NCBI GenBank assembly: GCA_029834535.1
Contig: JAQMWT010000278.1
Location: forward strand, 16,616 to 80,615
DNA from: Chrysophaeum taylorii
Lineage: Eukaryota > Sar > Pelagophyceae > Pelagomonadales > Pelagomonadaceae
Direction of reading: 5' to 3'
DNA length: 64,000 bases
Below, in pieces: positions 28,995 through 38,580 of the stretch (its first letter is position 1; each line of letters starts with the position of its first letter). The position numbers and the translations under genes are program-made. The notes under the pieces are model-generated. The model worked only from the letters and a program-made list of their open reading frames with translations, was not told the origin of the DNA and made no database searches.

Positions 28995-30872
28995 TCAGGG
29001 CCAGGAGGCGCGTTTGGCCGGGTCGAAGGACGCGAGGTGAGTGAGCCACCTTGTGACATTCGGTCCGGCCTTGAGGTCAGTTCTGGCGGTGAGGTCGTCG
29101 TAGAGCTTGGCGTCCCGAGCCGAGGGCTCGAAGCCGCCAACATAGCTCGAAAAGGTGAGCGTCGCTTCGAGGGAGGTTAACAAGTCGTCCTGCTGGGAAA
29201 CCTTGGCAGCGGCAGGTTCCTTTCGCTCTTGTTTTAGCTTCGGTGCTACCACTTTGGGTGGTGGTTTCGAAGAAGAAGAAGAAGAAGAAGGTTGTTGTTT
29301 GGGCGTTTTCCCAGCAGAAGAAGAAGCAGACGAGTCCTTTGGTTGCTTCTTTTTGGAGGAGGGTTTCTGGCCGGGAGCGAGATACTCTTCCCCCGTCTCC
29401 TCCTCGTACTGGGCTTTGAGGGCTTTGAGGTGTTCGACGGCAGCGGCGACGTCGGCAGGCGGAGCTTTGGCCGCCTTGAGGGAGCGAACGACGTCGCCTT
29501 GTTCGACGATCTTAGAAGCCAAGGGACTTTCTTTTTTTGGAGGAAGAAAAGGACTGCCATCCATGTTGCGGACAAAGGGCAAAAAGTCCAGGCCGCCCAT
29601 GTAGGGCACCAGAACAGGGGGAACCGTGACGCCCGCGTCTGTCTGGCCCGTCTCGAGAAGACAACATATGGTACGACCGGCCGCGCAGAGCGTCGAGTTC
29701 AACATGTGTACATATTTCTTTTCTTTGTCGCCGAGCTTGCGCTGACCGCAGCGGATCTCCATTCCGCGGCTCTGGTAGTCGGTACAGTTCGAACACGAAA
29801 CGAGCTCGCGGTATTGCTGCTGGTAGGGAAACCAAGCCTCGAGATCGTACTTTTTGATGGCCGCGTTGTTGAGTTCGCCGCTGACGATGTTGACGACGCG
29901 GTAGGGAAACCCAAAAGACTGAACAAAGGCCTCCGCGATCTCGCGCATCTCCTCGTGCATGGCGCGGCTGGCTGCCATGTCGCCAACGGTAATGCAGAAC
30001 TGCTCGACCTTCTCGAACTGGTGGACTCGGAATATGCCCCAAGTGTCCCTACCGTGCGCGCCCGCCTCTTTCCGGAAACACGTCGAGATGCCGCCGTATC
30101 TCTTCGGAAGCTCCTGTTCTTTCAGCCACTCACCCTTGTGAAAGGCGCAGATCGGCTGCTCGCTCGTGGCGATGAGGTACTTCTCGTCCGAACCGGTCAC
30201 CTTGTAGAGCTCCTCGTCGAACTGCTCGAGCTGCGCGACGCCCGCCATCACCTCCTTGTTCATGAAAAAGGGCGGCTGCATGACAGTGTACTGCCGTTGC
30301 CGAAGGAAGGCGATCCCGTAGTTGATGACGGCCTGGTTCAGGAGCACGCCGACGTCGGTCAAAAAATACGCGCGGTGGCCCGCGACGCGCGCGCCCCGAT
30401 CCGGCTCGTACCCGCCGATCATGTACAGCAACTCGTGGTGGGACCGCTTCGCCTGCGGGCTCTTCGATCCCCATGTCGTCACCACTTCGTTGTCCTTCTC
30501 CTCGTCTTGGGACACCGGCACCGAGTCGTCGACGATGTTCCCGATCCGCGCGAGCATCTTGCGCACCTTGCTCGCCTGCGGCTCTACCGACGATTCCACC
30601 TCTTGCACTTCCTTGTCGAGCCGCTTCAGCTCGCTCAACATCTCCGCCGGCACGTCCTCCTTGGCCTTCTTCAATTTCGTAATCTCCTTCTGCTGCGAGT
30701 TCTTCGCCTCCTTCGCCTTGTCCACGCGGTTCACGATCCGACGCCATGCCTCGTCCTCAAAGATGATCTGATCCACAAGACCCACGTCCCCGAACCGCCG
30801 CCGTTGCGACTCCCGCACCACCTCGGGCTTCCCGCCCAAGTACTCCCGCAAAGACTTTATGTCGATCGGCAT
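28995..30872 (-). CDS. Seryl-tRNA synthetase with WHEP and GST_C-like C-terminal domains
   Basis: A 625-residue protein; start chosen at 30872 (MPIDIKSLREYLGGK), since the upstream open frame only translates a CTCTG repeat. The N-terminal helical arm (about 1-125) binds the long variable arm of tRNA-Ser. The class II catalytic core shows ATSEQPICAFHKGEW, motif 2 FRKEAGAHGRDTWGIFRVHQ and the motif 3 region AAGRTICCLLE. Beyond the usual end, residues about 454-500 (DVVRSLKAAKAPPADVAAAV...) fit a WHEP helix-turn-helix. A Lys/Ser-rich linker follows to about 560. The last 65 residues (SSYVGGFEPSARDAKLYDDL...RWLTHL) resemble the GST_C-like domain of eEF1B and other synthetases. Such appendages usually mediate assembly with eEF1 or other synthetases. 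It charges tRNA-Ser in the cytosol; no targeting peptide is evident. Confidence 0.93.
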   Translation of the reverse strand: MPIDIKSLREYLGGKPEVVRESQRRRFGDVGLVDQIIFEDEAWRRIVNRVDKAKEAKNSQQKEITKLKKAKEDVPAEMLSELKRLDKEVQEVESSVEPQASKVRKMLARIGNIVDDSVPVSQDEEKDNEVVTTWGSKSPQAKRSHHELLYMIGGYEPDRGARVAGHRAYFLTDVGVLLNQAVINYGIAFLRQRQYTVMQPPFFMNKEVMAGVAQLEQFDEELYKVTGSDEKYLIATSEQPICAFHKGEWLKEQELPKRYGGISTCFRKEAGAHGRDTWGIFRVHQFEKVEQFCITVGDMAASRAMHEEMREIAEAFVQSFGFPYRVVNIVSGELNNAAIKKYDLEAWFPYQQQYRELVSCSNCTDYQSRGMEIRCGQRKLGDKEKKYVHMLNSTLCAAGRTICCLLETGQTDAGVTVPPVLVPYMGGLDFLPFVRNMDGSPFLPPKKESPLASKIVEQGDVVRSLKAAKAPPADVAAAVEHLKALKAQYEEETGEEYLAPGQKPSSKKKQPKDSSASSSAGKTPKQQPSSSSSSSKPPPKVVAPKLKQERKEPAAAKVSQQDDLLTSLEATLTFSSYVGGFEPSARDAKLYDDLTARTDLKAGPNVTRWLTHLASFDPAKRASWP

Positions 30873-30881
30873 TATTCTCTC

Positions 30882-30917
30882 CTCTGCTCTGCTCTGCTCT
30901 GCTCTGCTCTGCTCTGT
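30882..30917. repeat. (CTCTG)n pentanucleotide repeat in the SerRS leader
   Basis: About seven CTCTG units lie directly upstream of the SerRS start codon. The antisense reading produces the spurious N-terminal extension of the SerRS frame. Confidence 0.85.
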
Positions 30918-31802
30918 CTGGGGCGCGGTGTCGGCGAAGCGATGGCGAAGCACCTGCCCTCTCAACGGACCTTATTAGGTGCATCTCTCGAGAGATGCAT
31001 GCCACCAGGGCACCACTCTGGGCACCAGGCGCAGGCGATGCCAGCATGACGATATCGAAACTAACTACGGTCATGGATCGAACCCGCGTTAGAGACACGC
31101 ATTATATATAGGCGGTGCACAGGCGACACCACTATCAAGTGGATGTCGTTCGTGCGAAGCAAACAAGTATGCCGTCTGTGAATCAGTCGTCGAAGCTCTT
31201 CGCAAGCAGCCACTCAGCAAAACCATCTTTGATTGATTGATTTACACCCGGGTAGGTAAACTCTAGCTTACTAGAGGCCAGCAAAATGCAAGGGGTGTAG
31301 GCTTACCCTAGCGCGACGCCAAGTATTAATAATCAAAAAACGGCAACCAGGCAGGCAGTCCACACGGGCTTCCACTTGTGGCTGCGCACCAAGGTCGCCC
31401 ACCCGCTGCATAGTCCAATTGAGCCCCCTATCATCACACCCCACAGCAACCTGCCGCACTCGAGTCCGTCCACAAGGGGGCTGGGCCGCGACCGCTCACA
31501 AAACAAAATGCCACCATCCTCATCATCCAAAAAAATGGAACGACTGATAGTTGTTTACGTAGGAAGAAAAATGCTATCATGGCAAGCAAGGTTTCCAAGC
31601 TCAGAGCTCGTTGTATGCCCAGTCGGCATGGGCCACAACATTTCGAAGCTCGGATTAGCGGGGGGGGGCTTCGCATATTATGTTTAAAGCGAAAGCTCGT
31701 CTGGTCGCTCAAGATATAGCTCCATGTTCATAGCGACGACTGACACTGGATAGCCCTGGCGTTTTGCACCAGCGTCGAGACGACCAGTAACCGTCCCACT
31801 CG
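30918..31802. other. Spacer, no supported gene
   Basis: Short open frames only. A GATTGATTGATT stretch at about 31230 next to a conserved-looking block (31240-31320) may be the end of another repeat element, but no partner copy was seen in the window. Confidence 0.4.
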
Positions 31803-33228
31803 TCACGTGAAAGATAATCTAGGAGACAGGATAATAATGCGCTTTGTCCGCGTTTTTTGTCTCGTGCGACGCACGTCGTTATGAATCACAGGGTTGGATT
31901 TACCCATGACACCGGCAAGGTCGATGTTGGATTCAAACTCCTCATTCTGCTGGCGTACCTGAAGCCCACTATACACGGGGTCATCCGCAGCCGTCGACTG
32001 GTACCAGAGAAGCCCGGCGCCTCTCGCCATACGTCCGTGTGGAAAAGGCAGTCCACCAAAACGCGGGTGACACCTTCAAGTTCGCTATTGGTAGACCAAC
32101 AGTTCACCGGCCTCACGGGTGACAATCAAGGCATAACTACCGCTCGCGCCGGCGCACCTCGTGCGGTTTCGGGCTCACACACACACCTCCCTTTCGATTG
32201 CGCGCCGAGACCGAACGTGTCAAGTAATGAACGGACTAGGCGCTCATTTTCCCTCTTTCAAGTTTGACCGCCCGTACCTTCTGCCGTGCGTAGGTGCGTG
32301 TTCGAGAGCCAACTTGATCGAGCTGCAGTTGCCAATGCGTCCAGTGTTTATTAAGCTGGGCACGCGCCTCCGGTTGAATGTCAATGTTTGCTAGAACGAG
32401 AAAATGTGATGAGGAAAGTCCATCCGAGCTTTGGACAGAACCGAATATATCTATGCCCAGAGTATGATGAACACCAATTCCGTATGGTTGACACAACAGT
32501 CCATGGCGTTTGGGCACTGTGGATCTGACCACTTGACACGCCAGACATTTTGCCACAAGGTCGTTCGTTCGTTGACCGAGGAGACGACAAGAGGGCACCT
32601 ATATGTATGTTTCTAAGATATTGTTGGTGGTGGCATCGCGCACCACACGAAATCCAAACAAGGTGCTGTTGTGTTTTTGGATTAAGCACTTGCGCACCCA
32701 GTCTGGCATAACAGTAAGTCGTCGAGCATCCTCGCCATCAACGGGTAGACTATAGGGACGTTGCAAACGACCTGACGTTGATAATTTTCTTCCAGCGAAT
32801 TGGTCCTATTTCCAGAATTCGGAGCGCTTGCTGGCGATTAGGGTCTCATCCAAAGTGGCAAACGCCGGCCTTCAGTAACAATAACACCAATAACGAGGCC
32901 AACACCGAGGATCCTCAAACACCTCGAGCACCATTCGCGACCAGGCACGGCAACAAAGACACCGTGCTTACGCTCACCCGGGGGTGCGTTGTGCCAATTC
33001 TCGCGCCAATATTCTTGGACCGAACGGTGCTTCAACTTCTTGAACACTTGTTGGTTGGTGGCTCCAAAAAAGACCCAAGATGATCACACCCGTCCAGGTG
33101 AAGAAGCTCGTCAAATTCGAAATGAAAAGACAATCCACGTCATGAACAGTGTAACCGAACGCGCGCAAATCGCAAACTGACGTCCCTGACGACGATGTTA
33201 GGAAAGCATCGCCGACAACTTCATACAT
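31803..33228 (-). pseudogene. Decayed LTR-retroelement-like polyprotein remnant
   Basis: Read on the minus strand, short protein-like blocks occur in different frames. The most informative, 32598-32236, reads LVAKCLACQVVRSTVPKRHG followed by LLCQPYG...HTLGIDIFGSV. This follows the layout of the Ty3/gypsy integrase zinc-binding domain end (C..CQ..K) passing into the integrase core (D-x-x-G). A downstream block (32030-31803) reads DPVYSGLQVRQQNEEFESNI and may be the C-terminal region. An upstream block (33228-32974) contains HQPTSVQEVEAPFG, reminiscent of the connection after reverse transcriptase. No intact frame or LTR pair was found. The class assignment is tentative. Confidence 0.4.
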
Positions 33229-33585
33229 CCAATCACAATATTTTGTGTATCAAAATCTTATGTCATCCGCAGCCTCTTTGTTGTCGGCCTTGGCGACCAG
33301 TTGCCACGCGGGGCGCCCCGTGTTGAAGCACGGAATACTTAAATTTTCCTCGCCAGTGATGATGGCCTTCGCTGAAGCAAACATCCGTATCTATGTCCGG
33401 ACCGCCAGACTTGGGATCAGCACGGTCTCTCATAAGAGGACGCCCCGCGGCGCCATCGGCCCCGCCATAACCTACTCGTCACCACGCGCTTCCCCCAGCA
33501 AGCAGTCGAGAAAAGTTAATCCTGAGATGTGATCCTCCTGCTTACTATTACTACGATTCCATCGATCATTATCATCTAAGGCCTG

Positions 33586-35169
33586 CTAGTAGGAAAAGCG
33601 CATAGGCGGTGGGTTGCCGCCTCGAGTGTTACCACCGCGCTGTCGCCTGCCGGTTGACTGTGCGTTGGAGGATGATGATGATGACGACGACTTTGAACGT
33701 CGGACGGTACCTGTCATCGAGCTCGAGGAGGAGATCCCAGGTGGGTCCCCGTACGACGACGTCGTCGTCGATGTGTCGTAGGGCGTCCTCGTCTGCGCCC
33801 AGCGACCGCTCGCGGTGGCCGGGCGGTCTTCGCCCAGCCTCATTGTCGATGATTTCATGCCACAAACCACGAGGTCTGGCGACGTCCAGATGCCGCATTC
33901 CTCGAGTTTCTTGGCAAGGAGATCCTGGGACTTGGATGCGCGCGCCGACCGTCTCGCGTCGAGCGGCTTTTTGCGGCGCGTCTCGGCCGTCGACGGTCGC
34001 GGCATGCTTAGCGAGGGGGCACCGTAGAAGATACTGTCCGCAGTCCGAGTGGTGGCCTTTGTGCGGGACGGCTTTTGGGTTCGCCCTCGTCGTGGCGCAG
34101 CGTCCCACGCCACCTGCGGCTCGGAAGACGATGGCGCCGAGCGCGGCCGGACACAACCTCCTCCTCTTTGCGCCCGAGTCGGCGGTCGTTGCAACCGCGC
34201 GATGCTCTCGTTTCTCGCTAGCGTTCGCCACGACGCCGCCTCCCACGGGGTCTCGGGCCTCTCGTCAGCACGCTTGAGGATCGAGATCGGCGACCAGTCG
34301 TCTGATGGCGCGCGCTGGCGCGACACCGGCCGCGCGATGGCAGCGGCGTCGCACGCTACGTCGTCGAGCCACCGCAGCTTGGTGGCGACGCGATCAGGCA
34401 GCATATGCGAGGGAGCGTCCGGGACGAAGGACATCGGGTCGGCGCCGATCGAGTTCAAGTACGAATTGATGAGGAGCTGCTCGTCGTCGGCGGCGCGGAA
34501 AAAGTCGTCGTCGCGGTCGTCGTCCCGAGGCCTGCTGCAAGAAAAAGGTATTGAGGCGGGAACGACACTAAACCAGACTCACACGACTTTCCACTCGACA
34601 AGTCGGGCGTGCGCGATCTCGAGGGCTTCCTGGCGTTCGGCGGGCGGGAGGCGGGCGAAGCGGGCGGTGCGGAGAAACTGGAGGCGTTGGTCGAGGCCGC
34701 GAAGCTGTTTGCAGAAGCCCAAGTTCGGGGCCGCGGTGATGCGCTTTGACTCGATGAAAGCGATGGACTTCTCGACTCCCCAGTGGTACTTAGCCATGAA
34801 GTAGACGGCGCAGCACGAGACGCAGCGGCTGGTGCCCTGGAGCGAGTGGACGAGCACCGAGGCGCCCTCGTGCAGCGCCTCGTCGACGAAGCCAACGATC
34901 TGCTGCACGACCAAGCTGTGGGTTGGGTTATTGCGCCGTTCGAAGTATTCGTAGTTTGGATCGTTGTCGTGGCCCGCGTCGAAGAGGTTGTAGTCGTCCT
35001 CGTCCCTCCAGTTGAACGTGAGGTACTGCACGCCGTACTCCGCCCACAGGTTGGGAAGTTGAAATCCGGCGCAATTAATGATGTAGTCGATCTTGTTGCT
35101 CTGGCGGAACTCGAAGTCCTGCGAGCTCGCGGCATCACCGATGAAAAACCCGTCCTTCAGTTTCGCCAT
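33586..35169 (-). CDS. Dual-specificity phosphatase-like protein with Ser replacing the catalytic Cys, long basic tail
   Basis: The exons are 34583-35169 and 33586-34534, split by a 48-nt intron, giving 511 residues. The N-terminal 180 residues are a DSP fold: DGFFIGDAASSQD, IDYIINCAGFQLPN, the general-acid loop NWRDEDDYNLFD and the P-loop VLVHSLQGTSRCVSCC. The P-loop should read HCxxGxSR, but the codon at 34843-34845 gives Ser (S109), so a normal thiol mechanism is impossible and a pseudophosphatase role (substrate binding, as in STYX) is likely. The downstream exon encodes DDDFFRAADDEQLLINSYL, then a disordered Arg/Ser/Pro-rich tail of about 290 residues with poly-Ser. The intron joins KVV to RPRDDD. 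Confidence 0.75.
34535..34582 (-). other. 48-nt intron in the DSP-like gene
   Basis: On the minus strand it has GT-AG borders (gtgagtctgg...tttcttgcag) with a polypyrimidine run before the acceptor. It joins EWKV to the second exon in the long downstream frame. Confidence 0.7.
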
Positions 35170-35459
35170 AGTAGTGCCGCCACCACACAGGAAACTTAAT
35201 TAACGGTGCCCAGGTCCCAATGATAATGATGATCATTGTGGCGTGTCCCGAGCGCCTCGCCTCCCACAGCGACGTGATGCGTGCCGCGCTCGCTCTTCGC
35301 AGCCGCAGCAGCAGCAGCACTTACTCATTTTGGGAAGCCGGTTTACTTAACTCTTGAAGCTAAATCTGCTGAAACTGCCAGCTAACGGATTCGAGGATTA
35401 TTACTTCAACGGTTCGATTCTTTCTTGCGTGGAACAAAAGACTTATTATTATTATTAGG

Positions 35460-36330
35460 TGATCCCGTCGCGTCGATTTACTGCTGCAGACGCTCTCTCT
35501 GAAGTACGGCGACAACCCCTACCACAACGAGCTGCGGACGTGACGCTCGCGACCTACCTCTTCCTTTCAAAGTTAGGGTTTGCCGCGCCAAAGCTCGGGC
35601 TACTCGCGACTGTAGTAGTCGCGGCCATCATCCACGACTTTAACCGCCCTGGGACCACCAACGCTTACGAAGTTGCGGTGAGGTCTGATCTCGCGCTTCT
35701 CGCATACGACGATGCTCGAGCGCCACCATATCGCGTCGGCCTTTTCCTTGCTCCGGCGGTCAGAATTGTGTTTGGGCCCATCCCCGTCGATCAGCGCGCG
35801 CAGCTCCGTTCGATCGTCGTCGATCTTGTCCTCGCGACGGACCTCGAGCGAGACAGCCGAAAAAATCCGGTCCTCGCCACCCGAGGCGACCACCCTATCG
35901 CGCTCTACGCGACAGCGCTCAAGTTCGCCGACATCGGCCACAAGCCCTTTGTGACATACGCAAACAGTGGACCGACAGCAAATAAGAGGAGGAGTTTACC
36001 CGCCTCGGCGAAAAACAACGACAACGTCTCTCTGCTCTGCGATCGACGTCGCGATATCCCTAAGTCCCAGATTTCGAATTCGTCTGCTACAAGACGGTCG
36101 CGACCCTAATCTTAAAAAAAAAAAAAAAGCACATAGCGCCTCGACCTCATCAACTTCTGGCACTGGCTCGTCGCCTCCCAGTCCGCCGCCGCCACCGAGA
36201 CTGAACCCCGCCCGCGCTCCGGCCTTTGCTGCTTTTCGACGACCACCGGCGACCTCGTAATCTGGGATATACTATTATCGCGAGAGGCGCTGCCGCGTTG
36301 GGATGATCAATTAAAAACGGTCTTTGTTTG
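35460..36330 (+). pseudogene. Broken cyclic-nucleotide phosphodiesterase (PDEase catalytic domain)
   Basis: The HD-type PDE catalytic domain can be followed on the plus strand through changing frames. YGDNPYHNE (35500) loses the following His of the usual YHNxxHA.DV by a frameshift, then ADVTLATYLFLSKLG. IIHDFNRPGTTNAYE has Arg in place of the second His of HDxxHPG. SDLALL is followed, in another frame, by MLERHHIASAFSLL, then DLVLATDLERD, ALKFADIGHKP and, after more shifts, the KSQI region near 36065. At least three frameshifts, stops and loss of metal-binding His residues show it is dead. No N-terminal half of the domain precedes 35460, so it is also 5'-truncated. A functional copy elsewhere would cleave cAMP or cGMP. 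Confidence 0.75.
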
Positions 36331-36360
36331 ACCCCCCCCCCCCTAAGGCTAAGGCCTTGT

Positions 36361-37023
36361 ATGCGTTTCTTTCGGGCGATTCTGCTCAACACCCCCAGCG
36401 CGGCGGCGGCTCTGGTGATAAACTCGGCGGCCAAGATGGCGATCGTAGTGGATCCGTTCTGCTTGCGGCAATTCGACCCGGCGAGCGGCAAGACGCCGTT
36501 CATTCCGATGAGCGTGGCCGAGTTCGAGGCGAAGGTCAACGAGTTGTACGACGACGACAACAAGCTCACGGACGGGTACGCACCCTTCTGCAAGCACCTC
36601 TTCGTGCCGAACTTTGCAGGGTGCGAGTCCAACGTGGTGGCCATAACGGCCGAAAACGAGCACTTGCTGCGGTCCGGATACGTTGCGCGCACCGACGCGG
36701 AGCTACCCGTGCTCGAGCGGTGGTTCCCTAAAACAGAATTCCCGACGACTCCCAAAGCCAAGTTCCTCGACTTGATTTTGTACTCGCGCGACCAAATAAA
36801 CAAGGAGAACGAGGCGATGGGGGCCTCGCCGAATCCTGCGACTGCGCCCTGGGGAATCGTGTCGGTCAAGGCGCAAGACGTCGACTCGGAACTCCCGATG
36901 ACGCCCATCACCGTGATGCGAAACGCCCTCGGCAAGGACCAGGGGGGAAGCGGGGTCCCGCTCGACCCAGCAGCGTACCGGGCTTCGGTCGCCTACTGGA
37001 AGGCCCACGCCCCTCTCCGATAA
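36361..37023 (+). CDS. DUF3228 family protein
   Basis: A 220-residue protein starting MRFFRAILLNTPSAAAALVI, possibly a mitochondrial or plastid targeting peptide; an internal Met at 36436 (MAIVVDPFCLRQF) would give the core alone. The core follows the DUF3228 pattern I recall: VDPFCLRQFD, DGYAPFCKHLFVPNF, RSGYVARTDAELPVLERWFP, AKFLDLILYSRDQI, APWGIVSVKAQDVDSELPM and TPITVMRNALGKDQGGSGVP. The family occurs in plants, algae and bacteria and has no established function. The ending YRASVAYWKAHA is also typical. The stop codon lies 4 bp from the stop of the convergent cupin gene. Confidence 0.85.
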   Translation: MRFFRAILLNTPSAAAALVINSAAKMAIVVDPFCLRQFDPASGKTPFIPMSVAEFEAKVNELYDDDNKLTDGYAPFCKHLFVPNFAGCESNVVAITAENEHLLRSGYVARTDAELPVLERWFPKTEFPTTPKAKFLDLILYSRDQINKENEAMGASPNPATAPWGIVSVKAQDVDSELPMTPITVMRNALGKDQGGSGVPLDPAAYRASVAYWKAHAPLR

Positions 37024-37027
37024 AGAG

Positions 37028-37924
37028 TTACGAAAATCCCCGAGCCTCGAGCTTGGTTTGGACGTAGAGGTCGATCGCCGCGTCGGGGACGGCGGGTGTC
37101 CCCCGAAAGTCGGCGACGGCGCGGGAGGTCTCTGCCGCGTACCGTCGGTAGCGGCGCGCCCAGTCCCGGGCCCCCGCAGCTTTGGTTTCGGTCGACTCGA
37201 CCGTGTACAAAGCGGTTTGCGCGGCCAGGACCTCGCGGTTGTGACGCACGAGCTGCCGCGCGCGATCGCGACCAACGAGTTTCGCGCACGATTCGACGTC
37301 CCGGAGGGTCCCGAGCGGGAAATGGTCGAATCCAAACGCGACGAGGTCCAAGCCGAGCGTCGCGTGGAGCGACGGCGATGCGTCCGTTTCCGTCGCGTGC
37401 GGCCAAGCAAAAGGGACGTACAACGCCTCGCCGACCGACAGCGTGACGTCGAGGGCCGGGGGCCCTCGCGGCTCGAAGGCCACGGCCTTGCCCACTTCTT
37501 CGAACACCTCGGGCCGCCAGACGCGCCACCGCTGGGACCCCGCGCACTGCAGAGCGATAATCTCCTGAACGTCCGAGTGCGGAGGTGCCCCGATCGACCG
37601 CGGGCCAGTATGGTAGCAGTTTATGGAACACGGCACCGCGAAGGCGCGAATAGCCGCGCGCGCCACCGCGCCGACCTCCGGTACCGTCTCGGCCGCGCCG
37701 TTGATGATGATCGTGCCTTCGTGAGACTCCTCGTCGAGGTCTACGCAATACGCCGCCGCGCGCCATCCCTCATCGTATGGGGGAGCGCTCCGTGAAGCGA
37801 GCAAAAACGACTCGGAGAGCGACTCCATGGTGCACACGGGACCGCCACCTCGCAGGACGACAGGTCGGCAGCCCCACGCCTCGTGAAGGACAGGGTCCGA
37901 CGCGAGTCGACTCAAAAAGTGCAT
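37028..37924 (-). CDS. Cupin/JmjC-type Fe(II)/2-oxoglutarate oxygenase
   Basis: A 298-residue protein with a single cupin core. The iron-binding facial triad is visible as H-S-D in GAPPHSDVQEIIALQCAGSQ and the distal His in LYVPFAWPHATE. The region between (RWRVWRPEV, LSVGEALYVP) fits the Cupin_4/JmjC hydroxylase group that includes ribosomal oxygenases such as NO66 and MINA53. The C-terminal helical part (ARDWARRYRRYAAETSR) fits the dimerisation/winged-helix region only loosely. It probably hydroxylates a protein side chain; the target is unknown. The first Met at 37924 is used; no targeting signal is clear. Confidence 0.82.
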   Translation of the reverse strand: MHFLSRLASDPVLHEAWGCRPVVLRGGGPVCTMESLSESFLLASRSAPPYDEGWRAAAYCVDLDEESHEGTIIINGAAETVPEVGAVARAAIRAFAVPCSINCYHTGPRSIGAPPHSDVQEIIALQCAGSQRWRVWRPEVFEEVGKAVAFEPRGPPALDVTLSVGEALYVPFAWPHATETDASPSLHATLGLDLVAFGFDHFPLGTLRDVESCAKLVGRDRARQLVRHNREVLAAQTALYTVESTETKAAGARDWARRYRRYAAETSRAVADFRGTPAVPDAAIDLYVQTKLEARGFS

Positions 37925-38107
37925 ATGTCAAGATGCGACCAAAAACCTTGTACGCTTACCAATCAGCGGGGAGAACTACTATACCCTGATACTACTAGAA
38001 CCCTAACTTGATGATATTGTTTAAAGTATCTGCGGTATATATATTTCTGACGCAACGTGCTGGGCACATGGCGGCGCCATGCCGGCTCGCTTCTCCAGGC
38101 CGTAGTA

Positions 38108-38580
38108 ATGGACGACGGTGATCTGGACGACGTACTCTCGACGCAGAGGAGGCGGAGCAGCTCCACGAACTGGTCGCATCCGACGACACAGCAGACAACA
38201 ACGAGCACGACGGCGGCGTTCAGCTTTGGCAGGAAGTTCGCAAGCTCCATCTCAAAAAAAAACATCTGGTTGGTTTGGCCCAAGCTACACAATCGCAAGC
38301 ATGTTTCGGAGAGCATCATCCAGCACCGCCCATACCTCTTTCACTTCTTCATTCCTCTCTTCCAGGAGGTGCTCCCTTACGAGAAGGAGAAGTGGCGTAA
38401 GATCGACGCCTCGATCGAAGCGGACATGGCTACGCTCATGGAGCGGCCTGGGAGACTGGGCGTGAGAAATGGCGTAAGATCAACGCCTCGATCGAGGAGG
38501 ACACGGCTATGCTCATGGAGCGGCCTGGGAGACGGGGCGTCATCGTCGTCGTGGCCGGTTGTTAGTTTGGTCAAGATCCA
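38108..38580 (+). pseudogene. Decayed ORF with a 77-bp tandem duplication
   Basis: A plus-strand frame starts MDDGDLDDVL at 38108 and after a one-base shift continues acidic (DAEEAEQLHELVASDDTADN...LWQEVRKLHL). Further on, EKWRKIDASIEADMATLMER and EKWRKINASIEEDTAMLMER are encoded by the two units of a tandem duplication. The frame does not run through intact. Unknown family; debris of a mobile element is plausible. Confidence 0.3.
38387..38540. repeat. 77-bp tandem duplication
   Basis: Two units, starting gagaagtggcg at 38387 and gagaaatggcg at 38464, differ at about ten positions. The changes largely preserve the encoded EKWRKI...LMERPGR peptide. Confidence 0.8.

Noticed and set aside
29292-31049. 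585-codon plus-strand ORF.
   Set aside because: It is wholly antisense to SerRS, whose class II motifs are clear.
31060-31100. tRNA-like T-loop (gcgggttcgatcc on the minus strand) near the SerRS gene.
   Set aside because: The flanking bases do not pair as a T stem and no matching acceptor or anticodon arms are present.
33586-34458. 290-codon ORF as an independent gene.
   Set aside because: A 48-nt intron joins its frame directly to the phosphatase exon upstream, and it has no domain of its own.
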